Shown here: one piece after another, positions 10,073-19,812 of the stretch | Position numbering within the stretch: the first letter of the stretch is position 1 | Layout of the letters: the number at the start of each line of letters is the position of its first letter | Origin: Bicyclus anynana | Taxonomy: Eukaryota > Arthropoda > Insecta > Lepidoptera > Nymphalidae | NCBI RefSeq assembly: GCF_947172395.1 | Contig: NC_069092.1 | Span: 6,803,418-6,867,417, forward strand | Direction of reading: 5' to 3' | DNA: 64,000 bases | Translations under genes and position numbers: made by a program | Notes under the pieces: model-generated | The model's input: only the letters and a program-made list of their open reading frames with translations | Database searches by the model: none | Told to the model about the DNA's origin: nothing

Positions 10073-10853
10073 AGTTGATTCTGTAATGCGAGATTTAAAT
10101 AATCTTAACGTATGGTTTCAATGTAACCTGCTTAGTATTAACACAGCTAAAACAAATTACATTTTATTTATTCCAAAAAATAAGAAAATTGGTACTTTTG
10201 AACCACTTACTATTAATAAAGACATTATAGTCAAATCAAACAGTCAAAAATATCTGGGTTTAATTCTTGACAACTAACTGACATGGAGAAATCATATAGA
10301 TAAGCTTCGCAAAAAACTTGCATCGTTAATGGGATGTCTACGTGGTATTGTTCATTGTTTACCAAAAAATGTAAGATACACAATATATAACTCTCTCGTT
10401 AAGCCGCATATTGATTATCTAATCGAATTATGGGGAACAGCGACAAAAACCAACCTAAACATCATTCAGAGAGCACAAAATAAAATTATTAAGGTTTTAG
10501 TTCATTACGACTTTCTAGCACCTACCAATAAAATATACAAAGAAACAAAATTACTTAACATAAAGCAAACATACATATATAGCACTTCAATTCTGATTCG
10601 GAAAATACTAAATAAAGATCTACATTCAAAAATCACTTTTACGAAAAAAATTCAAGTACAAAAACGAGCATTTCGCCGAGCAAATCACCTTTTACTAAGT
10701 CACAAACCTCGTACTAGCTATGGTAACAAAAATATTATATTTGAAGGAGCACAGATCTACAATAAATTACCATCTGATATAAAAGAAGCTAAATCTATGT
10801 TTATTTACAAAAAGAAATTAAAATTTTATTTATTGAATAACATGTCATTGTAA
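10067..10853 (+). pseudogene. Jockey/CR1-like LINE, C-terminal part of reverse transcriptase ORF
   Basis: The frame holds the last part of a LINE RT: LNVWFQCNLLSINTAKTN, then QKYLGLILDN, a stop (TAA, 10275-10277), then LTWRNHIDKL, CLPKNVRYTIYNSLVKPHIDY and a thumb/C-terminal region ending at 10853. These are standard motifs of the Jockey/CR1 superfamily downstream of the YADD core, which is absent. The copy is therefore 5'-truncated and carries one in-frame stop. It meets the RTE LINE head to head near 10070. The clade within the superfamily is not certain. Confidence 0.8.
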
Positions 10854-11105
10854 CACATGCCGCATCCAGTAAGCTATAATCTTTGTTTTATTAATACTAG
10901 TCAAGTATACTACGTAAGAAGCCGGTTACAAACATGTAATTTAAAATCTACCCGCATTCTTTTTTTTTTTAGCAATTATTTATTTTGATTTATTGTATGT
11001 AGGATTTAAGTCTATGAATAATTACCTTAGTGAGTTAATTGTATTTCTCATATAAGCGAATTTTATGTAATTCTTTTGAGAAAATAAATATCTTAAACCA
11101 TTAAA
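10854..11105 (+). mobile_element. 3' untranslated region of the plus-strand LINE fragment
   Basis: AT-rich sequence follows the ORF stop. AATAAA at 11083-11088 near the end suggests the LINE transcript terminus around 11095-11105. No target duplication is evident. Confidence 0.5.
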
Positions 11106-11129
11106 CAACTTTCTCAGGTAACTCTAGTC

Positions 11130-11308
11130 GTACATACATACATGCAGATTTCCGTGCGAATTTTTCCTTCACCGTTTGTAACTCGTGATATTTAATTTCT
11201 TAAAATTCACATAGCTGAAAACTTGGAGTTTCATACCCCGGACTGTATTCAAACCTACGCCCTCCGAATAGGAGGCTGAGGCCATATCCACTGGGCTATC
11301 ACGACTCT
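11130..11308 (-). mobile_element. SINE-A copy (tRNA-derived), old and truncated
   Basis: The minus strand starts with GTGATAGCCCAGTGG (A box) followed by a degraded B box (GGTTTGAATAC) and then the SINE-A body (AATTTTAAGAAATTAAATATCACG). The distal half is missing. SINE-A is the family defined by the best copy at 34514-34828. Confidence 0.8.
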
Positions 11309-11369
11309 TGCGGCGGTTTGTTGGTAATTATATAAATACATTTAAAATTAACTGGAATTAGAAACCATT

Positions 11370-11562
11370 TTTTTTATTTATATATTTTATACAATACACA
11401 CGTCACTACACAGCCCAAAGTATATTCTGTGTTATATATATTTTATTATATATATTTACAAACTACATATTGATACTTTTTTCCAGTTGTGGGAATCGAA
11501 TCCAAGGCCGTAGATGCAGGAAGCAGGGTCACTCACCCACTGCGCTACACGCCCGTCCAAAA
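11370..11562 (-). mobile_element. SINE-C copy (tRNA-derived, different head)
   Basis: The minus strand reads GTGTAGCGCAGTGGG, then CCTGCTTCCTGCATC, then GGATTCGATTCCCACAAC: an A-box/B-box pair unlike SINE-A or SINE-B. An AT-rich tail with TATATAA runs follows. The pol III promoter layout supports a SINE rather than a tRNA gene, since there is no cloverleaf. Confidence 0.65.
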
Positions 11563-11754
11563 CCGCCATGCCTATATGGTACACGAATCTGTTGTGTAAA
11601 AGCAGAAAGCTTCGTAAATCTTCTCTACCGGGGAACAGTTATTAAGTAAACATTTTCAGTGTCAAAATATTTACTCTACGCTGTTGCTCAGTAAATGATA
11701 CCTTTGCATCTTTATTGAATTCGAGCACTTGTATTTACTAGGAACGTAATTTTT

Positions 11755-11965
11755 AACGTTTTCAACCGATTTCAAAAAAGGAGGAGATTCTCAATTCATT
11801 GTTTTTTTTTCTTTTCTAATGTTTGTTACCTCATAACTTCGTCATTTATTAACTATTTTTTTTTTATTTGAAAGAGTATACTTTCAGATTAGTCCCATTT
11901 AATTTTCATGAAAATCGGTGCAGTAATTTTGTGTTGAAATCAAAATAATTAAAATACGTCTTTGA
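11755..11965 (+). repeat. Dispersed repeat R2, copy 1
   Basis: It contains TTCAACCGATTTCAAAAAAG followed by GAGGAGATTCTCAATTC and, later, GAAAATCGGTGCAGTAATTT. Related stretches occur at 25245-25320 and 51820-52012. It looks like part of a larger transposon I cannot name. Confidence 0.5.
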
Positions 11966-13105
11966 ATTCGGTTCCATTTTTTATGTTAAAAAGATCATTT
12001 ACATTTATGGAGTATTAATCAGTATCAAATTTGACTCACGGACACGTATTGCCAAGCTGTAAAAGTACACTGAAAAATAAATAAATTAATTAAACAAATA
12101 AAAAAAACCCCACTGCATAAATTATACAAAAACTGAAAAGAAAAAAAAAAGCTCAGTCCAGAAGTGTAGAAAGCAATTAGAAAACAGTCGGTAAAATAAT
12201 ATCATAATTATAGTGTGAGTGTACCGTTGCTGCGACGCTACACAGGATGTCCCAAAAAGTGTTCCTTTATAATGTAAATTGGTCCTTAAAAATCCTTCTA
12301 TAAAAATTGTCTGATATAATTTTTTGTAAAAAGGCCAGAAAACAGTCATAAATTTCATTTCATTTCTTGATATTTTTTTTATACGGAATACGCTCGCGCT
12401 TGACTCCAATTTTACTTGATGGTAAGTGTAGATGTGGCCTGAGGTGGAAACCGCTTGCCAAGACGATGACTTATTCATTCTCATCTCAAAGATGCCCAGG
12501 TTGTAAGAATTAGAAAACACTTTTTCTTGTCATATCTAAGAACAAAGAGTAAGGTAAAAATCCAATGGGGATCGAATCACCACCCCTCGGTGATGAATGA
12601 CCGCTTTACCTTCATAGAGAGTTCCATACACTAGCCATACATATAAAAAACGAAAAAATCAAATCGCTTCGTACGCGTTCTAGGGATGTCAATAACATAA
12701 TATAACACATTTTTTTATAGATTTTCGGTTATATCAGATTTTGACACATAATCTCAATTTTTAACAGCCATAACACTGCAAATGTCAAAGATAAAAATCG
12801 CCAAATAAAAATGCCAGGAAGTGGTTTTAATACAGCTTCTAAAGTTTAACTGATACCCACATACTAGAGCAAGTCAAAATAAAAGCTTGTAATATAGCTT
12901 CCTGTTTACGCTCCACACATTTGTATATGTGTGGGGAACCTTAGTTCTCCTATTTATTGAGTTAAACGATTAAACTGTAAACCAATTTTCCTCGATAACA
13001 TACTTCGTTCACCTAAACACAGTTTATGAAGCTTTCTAATAAACTGTGTAGTAACTTAATTAATTTATACATTATTTTATAAATATAGTATAACATAGTA
13101 TAACA
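11966..13105. other. No recognised gene or repeat
   Basis: AT-rich sequence without a convincing frame. The 132-codon minus frame at 12122-12520 has no recognisable motif and is Phe/Tyr-rich, as expected by chance here. A short stretch near 12565 (GATCGAATCACCACC) resembles a B box but has no matching A box. A small hairpin (CCACACAT...ATGTGTGG) lies near 12915-12936. Confidence 0.5.
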
Positions 13106-13402
13106 TGATACTCTGTGGCGCTGTGGATTTACAAAACGGAGGTCCTGGGTTCGATCCTCGGCTGGTCCAATAGAGATTTTCTTAATTGATCCAGTTCTGG
13201 CTGGTGGCAGGCTTCGGCCGTGGCTAGTTACCCCCTACCAACAAAAGACGTAAAGCCAAGCGATTTAGCGTTCCGGTACGACGTCGTGTAGAAACCGAAA
13301 GGGGTGAGGATTTCATCCTCCTCCTAACAAGTTACCCCGCTTCCATCTTAGACTGCATCATAACTTATCGTCAGGTGAGATTTTAAAAATATAAAAAAAA
13401 AT
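13106..13402 (+). mobile_element. SINE-B copy (tRNA-derived, Metulj-like)
   Basis: It has a degraded A box (TGTGGCGCTGTGG), a B box (GGGTTCGATCCTCGG), the family body (AAGCGATTTAGCGTTCCGGT, GTAGAAACCGAAAGGGGTG) and an A-rich tail. SINE-B resembles the abundant lepidopteran SINEs called Metulj in Heliconius; that name is from memory. Compare the fuller copy at 28780-29098. Confidence 0.85.
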
Positions 13403-15109
13403 AACATGGCTTTGTATTTAAAAAAAAAATTCTAAAATAGATAAAGTTACCCCAACAACCTCACTAACAACCTCTTTGATATTATTACACAATACATAAA
13501 TAAACATAAAGATAGATTTTAAAACTATTTTACCCACTCTTACAATATTATATGCAAATACGGTCACGTAGTTTAAACGAGGTCAATAGAAAACGTTTTT
13601 TTATTAAATAGCTATAGACATTTTCTTGTCAACAAGCTACTGTAAACAGAAAAACTAGGGGAGCTGAAAACGGTGCAGAAATTTTCAAATCCAATTACTA
13701 ATTAAGCCTCACGTTTCGTTCCATCAGCTTACATTGCTTAATAAAACCGGAAACGCAGCTAGAAGTCGTTAACTACGCTTTAGCTTTAAAAGAAGTCAAG
13801 ACCTTCAGTCAGGTGTTTTCATTTTATTTGAAATCTCGGTGAGTACCAACACTCACATAAACGTGCTGTAAAGGTTTCGCTAACAAGAAAATATTTCTTT
13901 CATTTCAATAATAAGCCATTTTTAGAATAACCTAGATACGAAAATGTTAAGTATAAATTTTAAGTAGAAATGTTTGTTGTAATTAATTAAATTTTATAGG
14001 AGATATCGATCTGTTTCATCTTTTCCGGCTAAATGCGTTTTCCAGTCTAGCACGTCTGTAATTGTGTACAATATGCACGGTGCGCCCACATCTGCAGTGC
14101 TGTGGCTGTGTGGGTGTTCCACGTGTAAGCCGGCACAGAGCTCCTACATTTTCTGCGCGCCTGGTATTTCTCTCTCGGCGCTGTAAGCGATCTTGTTTGC
14201 GTGAACTTCGGAGCGAGATAATTCGGCTCATGGTAACTAGGGTGCACGCAAATATTATGTAAGTGGATTACTCATTAATGTGTCACTGATTTTATGACAC
14301 CCTATTTGCCAAGTTATTTTTATTATAATTATAATTTATGATATCGGAGGCATTAATTAGTAAACTAATTGGATTAAATTGCTTATTATGTTAGCAATAT
14401 GAAGATTTTGTTTTGTATCTATCTCCTTTTAAGAAAAAATACTATATTCTACCTAAAATATAAGAAAGTAAAGTTCGAAACGAAATCAGTATATGTATAT
14501 TGATTTAAAAATAAAGTAAATTATTCTTGCGTAAATTATTTGCCAAACGCATATTATGTAACGCTGCATTCGCTACCTATTAGGTAATATGAACGATAAA
14601 ATGTTACTTCACCCAATATCATGCTCTATATTCCAGTTTCCACGTGGACGCTATGTATGTGTGCTGTATACACAGACGCGGGGTAGTGTGCGCGGATGTA
14701 AAGCGGGTTGCTATCTAGCTTCTTCACGAGTGGCCATGAACTCGCGGTTACAGTAAACAACTTTATAATAAAGCTGTTCTATTAAGTGCAGTTTATTTGT
14801 CTGTATTTAGCTTTAAGTTAGTAAATATTTTAGCCGTTTTTACTTAAAACTTAATTAATACTTCTCGTACATGTAAAATAAACTGAATTTAAAAGTACCT
14901 TGACTCAGTTTTCTATGAATTGCTATATTAATGGAAAATCTGGGGTTCGATTCCTGGAGAAGCTCAACTTTATCACTATCATTATATCTTTTTTTAATGT
15001 TTCTGTCCTTATTAGGATATTTACAGGTTTAGACTTAACACGATACTTCTGCGTTGTTAGACATGCTTGGGCTCAATTTAATAATTTATATTTTATAAAG
15101 TAATCTGAA
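13403..15109. other. Low-copy DNA with a GC-richer island at about 14030-14260
   Basis: No repeat family is recognised. The stretch 14030-14260 is clearly richer in G+C than its surroundings and carries short frames on both strands (66-71 codons), none with a recognisable motif. Such islands can mark promoters or exons, but no start, splice pair or homology supports a gene here. A second, smaller island lies near 14640-14750. Confidence 0.4.
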
Positions 15110-15423
15110 GGCTAATTCACTAACTTTGACGTATGTTAGTTGACATATTCGAATTTTACCAACTAGCTATTGTTAGTCATTCTAAAAGTTATGTTATTTC
15201 GTATTCACTTTAAAACACTTTATTCACAAAATTGAGATTACAAATAAAAAATGTTATCCGGTGCGTATTGGAAATGTCATCTACCTACTCTGTGATTTAT
15301 TAGGTAGATGACATTTCCCAGTTGACAATGTAATTTTGACTTATTTGAATTATTTGATTTGACGTTTATTTTAATAGGTTTTTAATAAATACCATTAAAA
15401 TAAAGTCAATTAGTGAATAGGCC
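15110..15423 (+). mobile_element. MITE with GGCTAATTCACTAA-type ends
   Basis: The left end reads GGCTAATTCACTAACTTTGAC; the reverse complement of the right end reads GGCCTATTCACTAATTGAC. These are imperfect terminal inverted repeats around a 314-bp AT-rich element without coding capacity. Its centre holds a perfect 18-bp hairpin (15270-15287 with 15301-15318, 13-nt loop). The superfamily is not determined. Confidence 0.65.
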
Positions 15424-16027
15424 ACCTGGTCTGAGTTATGGGATAAATGACCTAATACTCATTCCAATTAGCGCTCATCGTAGATTGCATCAACACATAA
15501 CATGGCAACCACGCGCTAACTTACTTAACTTACTTTGATGTATAAAAAAGATTCGCTTTACGTTTTTTGTATTACAGGTAAATAAAGAAAAGATTTGACA
15601 CGGAAACGCACGCGTTACGCAATCTAAGCAAGATTTCAAAGCGGTGACACACTGAATGGTTAAACTTTGAAACTGCACGCATTGCTTTTGACCTAATTTA
15701 AAAAGACTTTTTTTTTTTAATGTACCGTAAATATTTTCCAATATTTACCTAGATTTTACAGACACATAATACTTCTTTTTACATTTACATATACGTTTAT
15801 TTTACATTTTACTTTTACTTTTACTTTTTTTCTGGATAGAACATAATGTTCTATCCCGAAAACAAATAATGGTTCAGCTTAGTCTAGTCAAACCAATATT
15901 CATTTATATAAATTAGTCTTAGTTTACAAGCACTTTCGAAACAAATGTGTTGTTTTAATGCTGTTTAAAAAAGACAAAAAAAATCTTTTTATAAAGGAGA
16001 ACCGTAAATATTTTCAACTAAAGGACA
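15424..16027. other. Mostly unrecognised DNA with a small LINE-like 3' fragment
   Basis: 15895-15945 (TTAGTCTTAGTTTACAAGCA) matches a stretch near 56635-56665 and looks like the 3' end of a LINE. Nothing else is supported; the minus frame at 15490-15741 has no motif. Confidence 0.4.
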
Positions 16028-16215
16028 CCCATGACTACGTCCGCGTGAAATTCGATAGAAAGTTTTTAATGAACGCTGCGGAAACCATGGAGTTTTCTCG
16101 GAAAAATTAGCCTACGTGTTAATCTAGAATCTATAGTATCTCTTTTAAAATTTCAGAATCATTCAAATAAATTTGGTACTTTTTGCATGAAAGGCTAATA
16201 AACATACAAATATCC
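16028..16215 (-). mobile_element. Helitron-like fragment
   Basis: It resembles the 16950-17328 element: CTACGTCCGCGTGAAATTC, then CATGGAGTTTTCTCGG, AGCCTACGTGTTAATCTAGA, AATTTCAGAATC. The CTAG terminus is lost. Orientation is inferred from that related copy. Confidence 0.5.
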
Positions 16216-16226
16216 AAACTTAGTCA

Positions 16227-16420
16227 TCTATACTAATATTATAAAGCTGAAGTGTGTTTGTTTGATTGAACGTGCTAATCTCAGGAACTACTGGTCCGAT
16301 TTGATAAATTCTTTCAGTTTTAGATAGCCCATTTATCGAGGAAGGCTATAGGCTATATATTATCCCCGTATTTCTAAGGGAACGGGAACCGCGCGAGTGA
16401 AACCGAGCGGCGTCAGTGAG
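16227..16420 (+). mobile_element. Short non-autonomous Helitron-like element
   Basis: It starts TCTATACTAATATTATAAAG after an A. The body (GGAACTACTGGTCCGATTTG, TAGCCCATTTATCGAGGAAG) runs to GCGGCGTCAGTGAG before a T. Better copies (34845-35035) end CAGCTAG-T, fitting the Helitron rule of TC at the 5' end and CTRR at the 3' end, inserted between A and T. It has no coding capacity. Confidence 0.7.
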
Positions 16421-16713
16421 TTTATAATATAAGTGGGCTATTTACCTAAATGTTTACATTTTTTTTAAATAGAGCAATATAGTATGTTTACAGTTACTTC
16501 TTTTTTAAATAGAACAATATGATATTTGACTGTCTGTCCAAGCTAATCTTTAGAACGTCTGAAGAGATTTTTATGAGACTATTCTTTCAATAGAAGAGCA
16601 ACATATAGGCAACTTTAATCCCGACAAAATCCACAATTCCCAAAAGATTTGTGAAAAACTTTATTTCACGCAGATGAAGTAGCGGGATTGCGCTGGTCAT
16701 TAAATAAAATGAA

Positions 16714-16940
16714 AGCTTTGCAATAATTCTAAGATTATTATTTTTGGCATCCATATAGAGCACGCACATTGTTAGTGAGATACGCCAGTTGTAGTAACTT
16801 GTTTCAAAATTACATAAAGGCAATGCAGTAAAATGTCCAGCGTTACATAACGTTGAAGCTGTGAAACGCAATCTGGGATGTTTGTATGTTTTATTTGATT
16901 TTGACCAGATGGCAATTCATCCTCTTATAGTATTTTAATT
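16714..16940 (+). repeat. Local repeat R1, copy 1
   Basis: It shares AGTGAGATACGCCAGTTGTA, GCAGTAAAATGTCCAGCGTT and AAACGCAATCTGGGATGT with copies at 17791-18053 and 18643-18802. All three lie in the same orientation within 2.1 kb. It is not a family I recognise. Confidence 0.7.
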
Positions 16941-16949
16941 ATTATAATA

Positions 16950-17328
16950 CTAGCGGACGCATGCGATTTCGTCCGCGTGGAATTTAGTTTTCACAAATGG
17001 AAACATGGATTTTACCGGGATAAAAAGTAGCTTATGTATTAATCTATGCTATAATATATCTCAATACCAAATTTCAGCGAATTCGTTTCAGTAGCCGAGG
17101 CGTGAAAGAGTAACAAACATTGATATCACCAAAGTTATCAGTTTTCGCAAATCTCGGGAAACCATGGATTTTTTCGAAATAAAAAGTAGCCTATGTTTTA
17201 TATCTATTCTATTCAGAGTAAAATCTATTTCCATTCCAAATTTCAGCCAAATCGCTTAAATCGGCGTTAAAGAGTAACAAACATCCAATCATCCATACAA
17301 ACTTTCGCGTTTATAATATTAGTAGTAT
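16950..17328 (-). mobile_element. Helitron-like element, reverse orientation
   Basis: The plus strand starts CTAGCGGACGCATGCGATTT just after ATA, i.e. the minus-strand 3' end ...CTAG-T. It ends near TTATAATATTAGTAGTAT, the reverse of the usual 5' end. The body repeats the AAAAAGTAGC(C/T)TATGT...AATTTCAGC motif twice (near 17020-17080 and 17185-17250), so this copy seems to contain an internal duplication. Confidence 0.7.
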
Positions 17329-17414
17329 CTATTCTAATTAGAGTAAATTAAATTAAATTCCTAAATTTAGGAAAATCAGAATGGGACACTTATTAGAATT
17401 TATTTGAATTGATT

Positions 17415-17609
17415 TCAATTGATTTGCTTTGGTCAGGTCTGACGGTAGATATCGGTCGCGGCTAGTTACCACCTTAGCGGCGAAGACGTACCGCCAAGTG
17501 ATTTAGCTATCCGGTACGATACCACGTAGACACCGTCAGAGATACGTGTAGAATAAACTAGCTTGCTACCATCTTAAATAGCATCGTCACTTAGCAACAG
17601 TTCAGTGAG
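17415..17609 (+). mobile_element. SINE-B fragment (headless)
   Basis: The family body is present (GGTCGCGGCTAGTTACCACC, GTACCGCCAAGTGATTTAGC, TACCATCTTAAATAGCATCG) without the tRNA-like head. It stops where the MITE at 17610 begins. Confidence 0.65.
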
Positions 17610-17778
17610 CCTAGTGGGAGTTTTCAATATTTTCTACTGTTACTATTGCGTTAACGTAAACGCGTTTATATGGAATTTAAACAGTTGGGTAGTAGTGCCA
17701 CTAGATGGCGCTGTTTCAATACCTTAAAAATTCGCGTTTACGCTAACGCGATCGTCACAGTATGAAACTGCCAGTAGG
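17610..17778 (+). mobile_element. MITE M2, copy 1
   Basis: The left end CCTAGTGGGAGTTTTCA pairs with the reversed right end CCTACTGGCAGTTTCA. Longer inner arms GCGTTAACGTAAACGCG / CGCGTTTACGCTAACGC make it nearly palindromic. The centre holds GTGCCACTAGATGGCGC. A second copy lies at 39721-39896. No coding capacity. Confidence 0.75.
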
Positions 17779-17790
17779 CCCTCTCGCAAG

Positions 17791-18053
17791 AGCTAAGTAT
17801 TCTGTAATAATTGTAAGTACATTATTTTTGGCACCAATAAAGTCACGCTCAGTGTTAGTGAGATACACCAGTTGTACTAACTTGTTTCAACATTACATAA
17901 AGTGCTATGCAGTAAAATGTCCAACGTTACATAACACTGATGTTATAAAACGCAATCTGGGATGTCTGTATGATTTATTTTATTTTAACCAGACGGCAAT
18001 TAAGCTAAATGCTGTTTTGACGTTGACGCAACTCACTCGTATGGTATTTTAAT
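17791..18053 (+). repeat. Local repeat R1, copy 2 (longest)
   Basis: It aligns with 16714-16940 and extends through AAATGCTGTTTTGACGTTGA, shared with copy 3. The 96-codon frame across it (17762-18052) has no recognisable motif and is not maintained in the other copies. Confidence 0.7.
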
Positions 18054-18139
18054 ACACACAACAAATTTAGGGATAAGATAAATATGATATTTCCCTCCTA
18101 TTCCAATAAACCTCTTATTCTGTCTTTCTTAAATTACTC

Positions 18140-18437
18140 ATGTCAGGTAGTAGACATGGGCCGTAGCTTACCGTAGCGGCAAAGACGTACCCAAGATATT
18201 TAGCTTTCTGCACGGCTATTCTCTAAAGATGTTTTGTATAACTCGCAAGTGCGAGTTTCAAGTTCACCGCTATCTTTCTCATGCTATAGTATCGTGTTAA
18301 ACAGAGAGAGATAGAGGATTCGAAACTCGCACTTGCGAGTTATTAAAATTTCGTTACAGAATAGCCTAGCTGGTACTCTGCCGCGTAGAAATTTAATTAT
18401 TCTAAGTTAGCTAGCTACCATCTTAAATAGCATTGTT
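18140..18437 (+). mobile_element. SINE-B fragment interrupted by a MITE
   Basis: The SINE-B body is split: CATGGGCCGTAGCTTACCGT and AAGACGTACCCAAG on the left, then TGGTACTCTGCCGCGTAGAA and TACCATCTTAAATAGCAT on the right of the MITE at 18215-18366. The tRNA-like head is absent. Confidence 0.65.
18215..18366 (+). mobile_element. MITE M3, copy 1 (nested in SINE-B)
   Basis: The ends are GGCTATTCTCTAAAGATGTT and, reversed, GGCTATTCTGTAACGAAATT. Both arms contain the palindrome AACTCGCAAGTGCGAGTT. A second copy is at 35431-35573. The target duplication is not clear. Confidence 0.75.
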
Positions 18438-18452
18438 TTTTTTTAATCTTTA

Positions 18453-18642
18453 CAAGTTAGCCCTTGACTACAATCTCACCTGATGGTAAGTGATGATGCA
18501 ATCTAAGATGGTATCGGGCTAACTTGTTAGGAGGAGGATGAAATTCACACCCCTTTCGGTTTCTACACGACGTCGTACCGGAACGCTAAATCGCTTGGCG
18601 GTACGTCTTTGTCGGTAGGGTGGTAACTAGCCACGGCCACTG
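18453..18642 (-). mobile_element. SINE-B fragment, minus strand
   Basis: The tail (TTACAAGTTAGCCCTTGACT, reverse of the family 3' end) and body (TACCGGAACGCTAAATCGCT) are present. It ends at ACGGCCAC where repeat R1 copy 3 starts. It lies tail to tail with the SINE-B at 18140-18437. Confidence 0.75.
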
Positions 18643-18802
18643 TCATGCTCAGTGTAGTAGCTTGTGTTACCTGTTTCAATTGTGTGATGCTGTGAAACGC
18701 AATCTGGGATGTCTGTATGATTTATTTTATTTTAACCGTACGGCAATTAAGCTAAATGCTGTTTTAATGTTGACGCAATTCGCTCGCATGGTATTTTAAT
18801 AC
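18643..18802 (+). repeat. Local repeat R1, copy 3
   Basis: It shares AAACGCAATCTGGGATGTCT, GGCAATTAAGCTAAATGCTG and CGCATGGTATTTTAATACAC with copy 2, with an internal deletion relative to it. Confidence 0.65.
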
Positions 18803-18914
18803 ACAGTATGTGGTCCATGTTTAGGGATTAGCGCCCTCCCATTCTGATAAGCCGATTGCATTATATCGCGTAACGAATATTTACAATAAAATATGTAAAT
18901 AATTACATTGTTTT

Positions 18915-19165
18915 GTGTGACTGGCCACCATGCTGGCCCAATGCGGATTGGCAGCCTTCCCATAGTAGAGAATTGAGAATATTCTCAGATATAGAGGTTT
19001 CCTCGCGATGTTTTTCCTTCAGCGCTTAAGGCACGTGATATTTAACGTCTTAAAATGCACATTACTGAATAGTTGGAGATGCCCGGGCCGGATTCGAACC
19101 CACACCCTCCGGAATCGGAGTCAGAGGTCAGGTCCACTGGGCTACGAATATCACGACCACGACCT
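18915..19165 (-). mobile_element. SINE-A copy, minus strand
   Basis: The minus strand carries the B box GGTTCGAATCC, a disturbed A-box area with a small insertion (GCTACGAATATCACGAC on the plus strand), the family body and GGCCCAATGCGGATTGGCAG (plus strand). The 3' tail is missing. Confidence 0.8.
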
Positions 19166-19440
19166 TAAGAATGCATAGTTCAATATGAGCTCTACGCAGC
19201 TACACGCGGCTACGAAGTCTCTACGAAATGTATAACAGTGTACTAGGATTTCTAAGGAATTTTGAATTTTTACTTATAGTGACGGATTCATTTTATATTT
19301 ATTATAATGTTATTTATCGAATTATTGTGATATACAATATACACATAAGAACAAGTCGAGTAAAGTATATCACTTATTTCTCCGGAACGGATGAACGGAT
19401 ACGAATGAAATTTGGCACACAAACAGATTATAGTCTAGAC

Positions 19441-19804
19441 CAGGGTTTCTCAAAGTGGAGTAAGCGAACCCGTAGGGGGTCGCCTTTTGACGGCAGGAGG
19501 TTCGCGAAAAGATTTACGTAATGGTGGCTTGATAACTGATACCGAGGCAGAATTAAGGTTAAAATTGTCCAAAATTACTCCTAACATTGAATCCATTTGC
19601 GACAAGAAACAAGCACACCCATCACATTAATATTATAAAGACATTTCTTTTAGTACTTTATGTGCTACCTTTTATTTAAATAAAAACCTTATATTCTTCA
19701 ACAGCCAAATTTATTTTTTCATTAGTTCATTAGTTAGTAAGGGGTTCGCTGTCACTTGGAAATTTTAACAAGGGTTCGTGGAGCCGAAAGTTTGAGAAAC
19801 CCTG
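19441..19804 (+). mobile_element. hAT-derived element with 8-bp target duplication
   Basis: The terminal inverted repeats are CAGGGTTTCTCAAA at 19441-19454 and its exact reverse complement at 19791-19804. They are flanked by identical 8-bp duplications GTCTAGAC (19433-19440 and 19805-19812), which fits the nTCTAGAn target preference known for Buster-type hAT elements. At 364 bp the element is non-autonomous, but it keeps the end of a transposase gene. The excellent duplication suggests a fairly young insertion. Confidence 0.9.
19502..19630 (+). pseudogene. Remnant of hAT transposase C-terminus
   Basis: The frame reads ...EAELRLKLSKITPNIESI followed by CDKKQAHPSH and a TAA stop. LRLxLxxIxPxIxxL...KQAxxSH is the usual end of hAT transposases of the Buster/ZBED-like type, part of the dimerisation domain. 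Everything upstream, including the catalytic triad, is missing. Confidence 0.65.
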
Positions 19805-19812
19805 GTCTAGAC

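Noticed and set aside
12122..12520. 132-codon minus-strand gene
   Set aside because: Composition is that of translated AT-rich DNA; no domain, signal or splice context.
16587..18052. 94- and 96-codon frames across repeat R1
   Set aside because: They lie on opposite strands in two copies of the same repeat and are not maintained, so they are not coding.
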